This document shows positions 1-5,092 of a DNA stretch of 5,092 nt, in pieces. How positions within the stretch are numbered: position 1 is the first letter of the stretch; every line of letters starts with the position of its first letter. The position numbers were made by a program, and so were the translations under genes. This DNA comes from Sphingomonadales bacterium (GTDB lineage: Bacteria > Pseudomonadota > Alphaproteobacteria > Sphingomonadales > Sphingomonadaceae). Location: NCBI GenBank assembly GCA_017302775.1, contig JAFLDC010000239.1:1-5092 (forward strand). Direction: 5' to 3'. Under the pieces are notes generated by a model. That model saw only the letters and a program-made list of their open reading frames with translations. It made no database searches and was not told the origin of the DNA.

Positions 1-1
1 G

Positions 2-217
2 CTCGGCTTCAACAGCGATTGGATCGAAAAGTGTCTGGCGCATGAAGATGGCCGTTCGTCGCGCGGCATCTATAACAAGGCGGAGTACGAGTTGCAGCGT
101 CGCCACATGATGCAGGAATGGTCAAACACGATCGATGCCTGGATTGCGGGTCAAAAATATGCGCCCGCTGTTTTGCCAGCTACTGCACCAGTGCTGGAAC
201 TCGATCCGAGCCTCTGA
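2..217 (+). CDS. Tyrosine-type phage/island integrase, C-terminal fragment (5' end outside window)
   Basis: This is the last 71 codons of a site-specific tyrosine recombinase that would integrate and excise a prophage or genomic island. Frame 2 is open from the window edge to TGA at 215-217. Seen in the sequence: LAH (residues 12-14 of the fragment), the expected His/Trp position of the R-H-R-H/W-Y catalytic set; then GIYNKAEY (residues 22-29), which matches the AYNRA-Y box of P4-like integrases. Its first Tyr (codon 71-73) is the probable nucleophile. QRRHMMQEW (residues 32-40) is the usual helix after the nucleophile. The final 20 or so residues are a proline/alanine-rich tail typical of the family. 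The Arg and HxxR boxes and the DNA-binding domain lie to the left of the window. The gene converges on the alpA-like gene and overlaps its 3' end by 38 bp. Family assignment is firm. Completeness and target site cannot be judged. Confidence 0.93.
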   Translation, partial: LGFNSDWIEKCLAHEDGRSSRGIYNKAEYELQRRHMMQEWSNTIDAWIAGQKYAPAVLPATAPVLELDPSL

Positions 218-467
218 CCGGCCGTGAACGGCGCTGTCGCACATCGACTTGTCGGCCGCGTTCGATCGGACAGGTCCGCCGCGATGCCAGCCAGTCTTCG
301 ACTTCGGACAGATCCCACACCACGCAGCGCGGTGACAGGGCGAAGCGGCGGGGGAACTCGCCGCGTTGCTCCATGCCGAAGATCGTGCTGTCCGCCAGCG
401 GCACCATTTCCTTCAGCTGATGGCGCCGGATAGTACGGGTGATGGTTCGACCGTGTTCGTTAGCCAT
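180..467 (-). CDS. AlpA-family helix-turn-helix regulator
   Basis: A 95-residue small DNA-binding protein of the AlpA/MerR-like excisionase class. These proteins regulate, or act as directionality factors for, P4-type integrases. The core is residues 16-64: LKEMVPLADSTIF is the helix-turn-helix, then EQRGEFPRRFAL gives the short wing, followed by the conserved VVWDLSEVEDWLASR. The upstream frame is open to 521, but ATG at 465-467 is preferred because AAGGA lies 8 nt before it and the remaining length suits the family. The protein has an Arg-rich tail (about residues 65-95) longer than usual for AlpA proteins. The end of that tail is read antisense to the end of the integrase gene. AlpA genes commonly follow int in the same direction; here they converge, so the two must have separate promoters. 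Whether this one controls excision is inferred from family and neighbour only. Confidence 0.88.
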   Translation of the reverse strand: MANEHGRTITRTIRRHQLKEMVPLADSTIFGMEQRGEFPRRFALSPRCVVWDLSEVEDWLASRRTCPIERGRQVDVRQRRSRPVRGSDRVPALVQ

Positions 468-475
468 TGCATGCG

Positions 476-480
476 TCCTT
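476..480 (-). promoter_or_regulatory. Ribosome-binding site of the alpA-like gene
   Basis: On the - strand AAGGA ends 8 nt before the ATG at 465-467, which decides the start. Just upstream is a second purine block, GGAGGAAG (484-491). An inverted repeat GCGCTT/AAGCGC (505-510 with 481-486, 18-nt loop) ends directly against the AAGGA and holds GGAGG in its loop. A role for this weak stem in gating translation is speculative. Confidence 0.65.
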
Positions 481-648
481 GCGCTTCCTCCGAAATGTGA
501 TCGAAAGCGCGTCTGAAGCATCGAATAAAGTGCATTCTGAACCGAAGGTAGGTTGGCGCAGGATTGGCTGGATACGGCGTCAGACCAAAGCCAGGACGTA
601 TGTTGCTAAACCGAGAGTGTGGTGCTGTTCGGGGCCCGATTGTGCGGT

Positions 649-685
649 TGACGACCATTTCCGGGTCTAGTGAAAATGGCCGTCA
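649..685 (-). repeat. Long inverted repeat, strand-asymmetric RNA hairpin
   Basis: The arms 649-660 and 674-685 are complementary at 11 of 12 positions around a 13-nt loop. The one odd position (654 against 680) is an A x C mismatch on the + strand. In a - strand transcript it becomes a G-U pair, so the RNA stem is 12 continuous pairs (5' arm TGACGGCCATTT). No T-run follows on either side, so this is not a classical intrinsic terminator. It lies about 180 nt upstream of the alpA-like start, in the same orientation. A second stem, CAGAG/CTCTG (684-688 with 696-700), shares bases 684-685 with the first arm; extended by TGG/CCA (677-679 with 701-703) it competes with that arm. Function unknown: possible leader structure, processing site or extragenic palindrome. 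Confidence 0.6.
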
Positions 686-808
686 GAGCGCAGTTCTCTG
701 CCAGATTTTGAGAGGGCGCAATCGATCCAATGCAATATCTTGTAACGTCGATCGGCGGCGCATCTCGGAAAGCCACGGTGAATTTTTCACGTACCCAGCA
801 CTGCGACT

Positions 809-1039
809 TCAGGCTGTATAGGCGACGTAAATGCCATTAACCCAAGCGATAACGAAGATCAGCGCGATCACATAGTCTTCTAGATATAGGCCCCGGACTA
901 CCGACAATCTGTCTTGGCGTATGGTAGGGTCAAACATCAGCGTGGTCATCTGGTTGTCGCTGGGCTCGGCTGTGCATCCACACTCTGCACCCGCACATAG
1001 CGAAGAACTACAAGCGTCGTTAGCGCGCGCTTCAAGCAA
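809..1039 (-). CDS. Possible small membrane protein (doubtful ORF)
   Basis: This is a 76-codon frame with TTG start at 1037-1039 and TGA at 809-811. GGGAGG (1046-1051) lies 6 nt before the TTG, a well-placed ribosome-binding site. The C-terminal part, LYLEDYVIALIFVIAWVNGIY, is a plausible single membrane helix (about residues 51-71), with a short polar end after it. The N-terminal 30 residues are Cys/Ala-rich and unconvincing. An internal ATG (947-949) would give a 46-residue protein starting MTTLMFDPT, but it has no good ribosome-binding site of its own. That ATG overlaps (ATGA, 946-949) the stop of a 29-codon frame beginning at TTG 1033-1035, an arrangement typical of translational coupling. 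I recognise no family. It may be a real small protein, the remnant of a larger membrane gene, or chance. Confidence 0.3.
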   Translation of the reverse strand: MLEARANDACSSSLCAGAECGCTAEPSDNQMTTLMFDPTIRQDRLSVVRGLYLEDYVIALIFVIAWVNGIYVAYTA

Positions 1040-1058
1040 TCCGTGCCTCCCAGCGAGT

Positions 1059-1087
1059 GGGCCGCCAGCTTATTGGGCTGACGGCCC
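1059..1087 (-). repeat. GC-rich inverted repeat, strand-asymmetric RNA hairpin
   Basis: GGGCCG (1059-1064) pairs with CGGCCC (1082-1087), and inside it CAGC (1066-1069) pairs with GCTG (1077-1080) around a 7-nt loop. The position between the two stems (1065 against 1081) is C x A on the + strand but G-U in a - strand RNA, giving 11 continuous pairs there. No U-tract follows on either strand. On the - strand the hairpin stands 7 nt before the GGGAGG at 1046-1051 that precedes the doubtful small ORF. It could therefore be a 5' leader structure, or an element at the 3' end of the outer-membrane protein transcript about 200 nt past its stop. Confidence 0.55.
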
Positions 1088-1202
1088 TGCGACCCGAAGG
1101 ACGTTGCAATAGGGCAATGCAATCGATTTCCTTCGAAGAAAAATGGCTAGCACGACCCGACGATTCGTTTCGTAAATTGTTGTAATCAGAAGTTGGAAAC
1201 GC

Positions 1203-1222
1203 ACGGTGGCCAAAACCGCCGT
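1203..1222. terminator. Weak hairpin downstream of the outer-membrane protein gene
   Basis: ACGGTGG (1203-1209) faces CCGCCGT (1216-1222) over a 6-nt loop, 66 nt past the stop codon of the large - strand gene. It is the best placed hairpin for ending that transcript, but it is weak. On the - strand the middle pair is A x C, and only a short TTT (1197-1199) follows. On the + strand the same pair is a G-U wobble. Treat it as a candidate only. Confidence 0.22.
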
Positions 1223-1288
1223 TTGAAAGGGCAGTTTTGATCGCGCATGGATCCCATTTAGAGCCGTCCCAAGTTCTACCAGTCTTGT

Positions 1289-4200
1289 TTAGAACTTGCC
1301 CAGCAGATTGATGAACACTCCCTTGCTTGTGTAGCTTTGATCGGTCAGGTCATCTGAGAAGTCTGAGACACTGTAGCCGATACCAACCTTCACGTTGTTG
1401 CCGAGGTGGCGATAGATCGCAGCAAGGCCGCCCCAACGGGCATCGCCTGCAAGATCGCTGCTCAAATAGTGCCCTTCCACGACCAGATCCCATTGCTGAA
1501 CAGGGCGCCAGTCAAGCCTGAGCACGCCGAGGTGGGTGTTGCTGGTCACGAACGTGTCTGAGGTCCGATCAAGCGACACCTGGCCTTGGCGGTAGCCATA
1601 TTTGGCGCCGACGGTCAGACTGTCGCTGAGATCGTAGTTGACGTCGATCATCCCGATCTGGCTGCGCTGCTTGGGACTGCCAGTTTCCCCGCCGCCAGTA
1701 ATCTGTCCAACTGGCCCCATGTCCTGGAAGTAGCTGTAGCGTGCCAGTACGTTGAGCCGGTCATTGGTGACAGGCCGATAGGCGAACCCGATCGTGCCTT
1801 CGACATAGTCGGCAGCGCGCACGCTCGGCCCGTCGTTATCGGCAATGGCGAAGTTAAGCCGGCCGAGCGCCCGCCAATCAGGGTTGAGCTGGACCGAAGC
1901 GGTGTTTCGGAACAGCCAGACAGTCTGGTCGCGACCACCGCCGCGCTCAAAGCGGGCTTCGACGTTCGATCCAAACTGGACATCCTTTGTGGTATAGCCG
2001 AAGCCGAAGGTCCCTGCGGTCCTGCGGAACACACCGGTGGTAGCATCGTCGATCTGGCCGTTCTCGAACGACGCGCTGAACGACAGCTTTTCATTAGGAT
2101 CGAACTTCATCCCAAGGCTGCGCATCGTGCTGGGCCCGGTGCCGCCATAGCCGATACGATTTTCGCCAAATACGCTGAGCGACGAACCGAACCGGTGTCG
2201 TGCACCGACAGTCAGAGTGCCCGAGTTCGAGCGGGTGAAGATGTTCACCGGCTCCAGCCCGGTCGTGCTCCGGTCGGCCAGCAGCGAGTAGCCGATGTAG
2301 GCTTCCGAGCCCTGGCCGTAGCGGCGGTTGAGCTGGATATCGGCGCCAAGCCCGCCGTCACCTTCCGAAACTTCGGCCGTCAGAGACATGCGATCAGTAA
2401 TCTCGGCCTTGCCGCCGATCCCGACGCGGTTGTTGCGGTTGCGACCAGCATCGCTTTCGAGCGTGGCCTGCCCAAACCCGTAAAGCGACCAGTTGCGGCC
2501 TTCCGGGCTGTAACCGAGCTGGACCGCAGCGTCGGTTCGAGTGCCGGTCTCGATGCTGTTATACAGCAAGCCTGGAACCTGCTGATCGCGGCGAAGCCCC
2601 AGCTTAAGGTCGATATCGCTCCCAAGGTCCTGCTCAAGATCGAAGCTAGCAGTGCGGCGGGCACCGGCCGAGGCGGAGTCGAGCGTCTCGTACTTTGCAG
2701 AAACGCGGGTGCTGTCGCCGATCGGCAACGCGAGGGCTGCGCCCCAACGGACCGTGTCGCTCGGCGTGAGCTGTGAGCTGGCAGCGAATCCTGCTTCGCG
2801 GCTCTCATAGAACGCCGAGAGAGTTCCGCGATCACCGGTCTGCCCTTGCAGTTCGGCAAAATTGACGGCGCCTTCGAGCTTCCAGGCGCGCGCAGTGCGA
2901 CCGGCAACTCCCGGCGTTGCAATGTCGGTGAAGGACAGCCCGCCGTCGACCGAATTGGCCTGGCCGAAGGCTGGACCGTCGGTCTGCGCGATCTCGCCCT
3001 TGAGATAGGTGCCGGCGGTCAGCCGCAGCATCGCATCCGCACCAAGCAGGGTCTGGTCGGCAGTATCGGTCGTCTCGCGCTGGGCCGAGACTCCAACCCG
3101 AAGTGTGTCGCCGAGCCACGCCGAACCGCGCCCACCAAGGGTGTAGCCATCGAGACTACCGACTGGCGGGGTGTATTCGTAACGGACCACGAGCACGGGC
3201 ACGTTCCCGGTAGAACTGGATTCGCGCACCGTTCCGCTGGTAGCGACAGTAGAAGCCAAGGGGCGCAACAGCGTGACGCGGCCCTGGAAATAGTCGATGT
3301 CGTAGTCTTCCTGAGGCCGCAGCTCGCGGGTTTCGAGCACGAGTCCGGTGTCGCGGTCGCGAACTTCAACGCGCAGGCGCTCCGAGCCGACGGTCAGATC
3401 CTGACGCTTGAGAAAATAGAGCGACCCGCCCGTTCCGCGGAACTCGTCACGGCCGGGAACGGTGCCCGGATCCGAGGCGAAGGCGGTGAACTGCAACTGG
3501 CGTTCGCCGAAGCTGGTGGTCGCCTCGCTCTTGTGGTCGAACGCAATCCCGAACAGTCCGCGGTCAAGCGGCGCGAGTTCGGCCTGGTTCAAATCGACGA
3601 CATAATTGCCAACCATCAGGCTGGTGTCAGCATGCTGTAGCCGCAGATAGAACTGCCCCTGAGTCGGCGCATCTTCGACCAGCGTGCTGTCGTCGCCGTA
3701 GGTGGTGTAATACTCGTTCGACCCCATCCGGCGCAGCAATTGGCGCGGATCCTTGCGGTCCAAGTTGTTGAACATGTCACCAAGCAGCGTTTCGCCGGTG
3801 TCAAGTGACGCGGTCAGTTTCCAGCCATCGCCGAAGGTGCCTTTCGTATAGAACGCCGCGCGCGAGGTGAGCGAATTGCCATCGGCGAGCGGATCGCCCG
3901 AGACTTCAACCGCTGACCCGCTTCCGTTCATCGACCGGAAGGTGAGGTCACCCTGACCGACGAAGAACCAGTCGCTGCGCGGCACCGCCACATCGCGTGA
4001 GGTCGCAAAGGTGGTCTGGCCATCGCGTTCGATGGTAACCCGCACGTCCTTGCTGTCCCGGTCAACAAGCTGCTGAGTGATGAACTTGCCGTCGGGATTG
4101 ACCGGGACCAGCTGGCCGCTGACGCGGATCATGTCTTTCGAGGGGTCGGCAACCCCGCTCACCGTCACTGTGGCGGTGCGGCTCATCGGGATATTGCGGA

Positions 4201-5092
4201 TTTGCGCTTCATCGACCACGCCAAAGGTCGGACGTGCGTTGGGTGCGCCGTCGATGCGGACGGGTTCGGGAACCAGTGTCAGTTCCTCGGGCTTGGATTC
4301 GTCGAACCGACCGCGATCATCATAGACCCGAAAAGTGTAGAACAAGTCGCGCGGCGCATCGGCGCCGGGCTGCCACTGCGCAAAGCCGTTCGCATCGATC
4401 GCAACGACTGCAAGTGGCGGTGCATCGGTTACCGCGCCGCCGACAAAGATCCGCACTTCGCCCTTGGCGACATAAGAAGGATAGTTGGTGTAAGTCTGGA
4501 ACTGGGCCGGGCTGCCCACGACCACGGTGCGTTCGCTGCCGATCAGACCGATCGACATGACGGGCTCAGCGGCGTGACCATCGGCGCGTACTTCGAGCGC
4601 GTGGTCGGGAGCTGCCGGTTGCCCTTCGGGCGCAGTGCGAATTTCGAAACCCGATGCCGGGGCGACGCTGGTGGTCACGGTCTGCGGCGGCGGAGCTGCA
4701 GCATTCCAGGTGTCCTTGGCGGCGACCCCGGCACTGCGTGCACCGCAAGACGAGGTCACGGCAAGTTTGAGCCCTGCGCAGGCCTCTGGCTGAAGCAAGC
4801 TCGCGGTAAAGCGTCCCTCGGTATCAAGCGGGACGATTTGACCTTCGATAGTCAGGATTGCGGAGGCATCGGCGACTTTGCCATAAGCAATGAGCGGCTG
4901 AGCCTGCACCAGGTCGATACCGCGATGGCTGGCCGAGTCGGTCACACCAAATGCCGGACGACTGTCGTTGGCCGGGGTGACAAGCGCACCGGGTTCGGCG
5001 ATGTTCAGCGGCTGCGGCGCGGTCTCATCGAAATTGCCTTCGGCATCGTAGACACGGTAGACATATTGCATGTCCGAAGCGGCGTAAGCTGT
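1289..5092 (-). CDS. Giant outer-membrane beta-barrel protein with repeated N-terminal modules (5' end outside window)
   Basis: The frame runs from the right edge to TAA at 1289-1291, giving 1267 codons without a break. It enters the window as TAYAASD before the Met at 5069-5071, which sits inside a repeat unit and is not the true start. Residues below are counted from that Met. Residues 1-110 and 243-352 are two copies of a beta-rich module with shared YRVYD/FRVYD, FDE, RPxFGV and GQxVPxxxxGxF signatures. They are separated by a Pro/Ala-rich linker (about 111-168) and by SPAQFQTYTNYPSYVAKGEV (187-206). Residues 366-640 form a conserved central region: SDWFFVGQGDLTF, YGDDSTLVEDAPTQG (458-472), RGTGGSLYFLKRQ (545-557) and DYDIDYFQGRVTLLRPL (589-605). 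Residues 640-1260 are alternating amphipathic strands ending GVFINLLGKF, with the terminal Phe of a BAM-assembled barrel. The only two cysteines, 98 and 109, suggest an extracytoplasmic disulfide. From memory, similar large proteins occur in many proteobacteria, often annotated vaguely as OmpA-like or hypothetical. Substrate and role are unknown. Confidence 0.85.
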   Translation of the reverse strand, partial: TAYAASDMQYVYRVYDAEGNFDETAPQPLNIAEPGALVTPANDSRPAFGVTDSASHRGIDLVQAQPLIAYGKVADASAILTIEGQIVPLDTEGRFTASLLQPEACAGLKLAVTSSCGARSAGVAAKDTWNAAAPPPQTVTTSVAPASGFEIRTAPEGQPAAPDHALEVRADGHAAEPVMSIGLIGSERTVVVGSPAQFQTYTNYPSYVAKGEVRIFVGGAVTDAPPLAVVAIDANGFAQWQPGADAPRDLFYTFRVYDDRGRFDESKPEELTLVPEPVRIDGAPNARPTFGVVDEAQIRNIPMSRTATVTVSGVADPSKDMIRVSGQLVPVNPDGKFITQQLVDRDSKDVRVTIERDGQTTFATSRDVAVPRSDWFFVGQGDLTFRSMNGSGSAVEVSGDPLADGNSLTSRAAFYTKGTFGDGWKLTASLDTGETLLGDMFNNLDRKDPRQLLRRMGSNEYYTTYGDDSTLVEDAPTQGQFYLRLQHADTSLMVGNYVVDLNQAELAPLDRGLFGIAFDHKSEATTSFGERQLQFTAFASDPGTVPGRDEFRGTGGSLYFLKRQDLTVGSERLRVEVRDRDTGLVLETRELRPQEDYDIDYFQGRVTLLRPLASTVATSGTVRESSSTGNVPVLVVRYEYTPPVGSLDGYTLGGRGSAWLGDTLRVGVSAQRETTDTADQTLLGADAMLRLTAGTYLKGEIAQTDGPAFGQANSVDGGLSFTDIATPGVAGRTARAWKLEGAVNFAELQGQTGDRGTLSAFYESREAGFAASSQLTPSDTVRWGAALALPIGDSTRVSAKYETLDSASAGARRTASFDLEQDLGSDIDLKLGLRRDQQVPGLLYNSIETGTRTDAAVQLGYSPEGRNWSLYGFGQATLESDAGRNRNNRVGIGGKAEITDRMSLTAEVSEGDGGLGADIQLNRRYGQGSEAYIGYSLLADRSTTGLEPVNIFTRSNSGTLTVGARHRFGSSLSVFGENRIGYGGTGPSTMRSLGMKFDPNEKLSFSASFENGQIDDATTGVFRRTAGTFGFGYTTKDVQFGSNVEARFERGGGRDQTVWLFRNTASVQLNPDWRALGRLNFAIADNDGPSVRAADYVEGTIGFAYRPVTNDRLNVLARYSYFQDMGPVGQITGGGETGSPKQRSQIGMIDVNYDLSDSLTVGAKYGYRQGQVSLDRTSDTFVTSNTHLGVLRLDWRPVQQWDLVVEGHYLSSDLAGDARWGGLAAIYRHLGNNVKVGIGYSVSDFSDDLTDQSYTSKGVFINLLGKF
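4016..5092 (-). repeat. Two copies of a ~242-residue module inside the outer-membrane protein
   Basis: Matching signatures lie at a nearly constant offset of 242 residues (726 bp). YRVYD at 5-9 matches FRVYD at 247-251, RPAFG at 38-42 matches RPTFG at 280-284, VAD at 66-68 matches VAD at 307-309, and GQIVP at 77-81 matches GQLVP at 319-323. The second halves occupy about 4742-5092 and 4016-4345. The first half of the distal copy (about residues 168-242) is complete; that of the proximal copy must lie beyond the right edge. The copies are clearly diverged, so the duplication is old. The cysteine pair is present only in the first copy. Confidence 0.75.

Larger units (their letters stand above)
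468..1288. other. Intergenic region of about 820 bp without a recognised gene
   Basis: No reading frame here resembles a family I know. The stretch is visibly richer in A/T than the genes on both sides, and its frames are short and broken by stops. It must hold the alpA promoter (not confidently located) and the end of the outer-membrane protein transcript. Supported contents, listed separately, are the alpA ribosome-binding site, inverted repeats at 649-685, 1059-1087 and 1203-1222, and a doubtful small ORF at 809-1039. A smaller hairpin, GTGAA-TTT-TTCAC (778-790, extendable over a bulged G777 to 775-792), lies 17 nt beyond the stop of that ORF. No tRNA-like cloverleaf or duplicated attachment core was noticed. 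The stretch could be eroded element DNA. Confidence 0.7.

Noticed and set aside
442..450. GGTTCGACC resembling a tRNA T-loop
   Set aside because: It lies inside the alpA coding sequence, with no acceptor stem, anticodon stem or D-loop around it.
468..521. N-terminal extension of the AlpA-like protein to 521
   Set aside because: The extension covers the AAGGA ribosome-binding site, and the extra 18 residues do not look like part of the family. The ATG at 465-467 is better supported.
413..658. 81-codon - strand frame upstream of and overlapping alpA
   Set aside because: It overlaps the alpA start and ribosome-binding site in another frame, resembles no family, and crosses the 649-685 inverted repeat.
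564..821. 85-codon + strand frame in the intergenic region
   Set aside because: The composition looks random, there is no clear ribosome-binding site, and it runs through two hairpins. No domain seen.
1104..1123. Three GCAAT direct repeats and a TTGCA/TGCAA inverted repeat
   Set aside because: They are too short and irregularly spaced (8 and 5 nt) to support a binding-site array. Chance is likely.
1166..1201. CGTTTC/GAAACG inverted repeat downstream of the outer-membrane gene
   Set aside because: Only six pairs with a 24-nt loop and no U-tract. Not supportable as a terminator or operator.
1586..2776. 396-codon open frame on the + strand
   Set aside because: It lies antisense to the barrel region of the outer-membrane gene. 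The product has no recognisable domain and shows the Arg/Ala/Val bias expected of a shadow frame opposite high-GC coding DNA.
2846..3640. 264-codon open frame on the + strand
   Set aside because: It is antisense to the same gene, with no family resemblance, no convincing ribosome-binding site and shadow-type composition. The opposite strand has the conserved motifs.

Overview
The window looks like high-GC alphaproteobacterial chromosome, most likely a sphingomonad such as Novosphingobium, Sphingomonas or Erythrobacter. The assignment rests on GC-rich third codon positions in the large gene and on remembered resemblance of the integrase tail and the large outer-membrane protein to proteins of that group. 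No marker gene in the window fixes the genus.

The left end (2-467) is the end of a mobile-element integration module. It holds the last 71 codons of a P4-type tyrosine integrase on the + strand, with the catalytic tyrosine region. A small AlpA-type helix-turn-helix regulator lies on the - strand. The two genes converge and their coding ends overlap by 38 bp. The middle (468-1288) is about 820 bp with no recognisable conserved gene. It is visibly richer in A/T than the flanking genes. It holds a good ribosome-binding site for alpA, two long inverted repeats that form uninterrupted stems only in a - strand transcript, a weaker hairpin, and one doubtful small - strand ORF ending in a hydrophobic helix.

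The right three quarters (1289-5092) is one very long - strand reading frame that runs off the right edge, so its start lies outside. It encodes a giant outer-membrane protein. Two copies of a roughly 242-residue beta-rich periplasmic or surface module are followed by a conserved central region and a long beta-barrel ending in Phe. The family is recognisable but has no established function that I can name.

The window therefore joins the edge of an integrated element (int/alpA) to a large surface-protein gene. Nothing visible shows whether that gene is element cargo or the host gene next to the insertion. No tRNA, direct-repeat attachment site, CRISPR array or insertion sequence was found.
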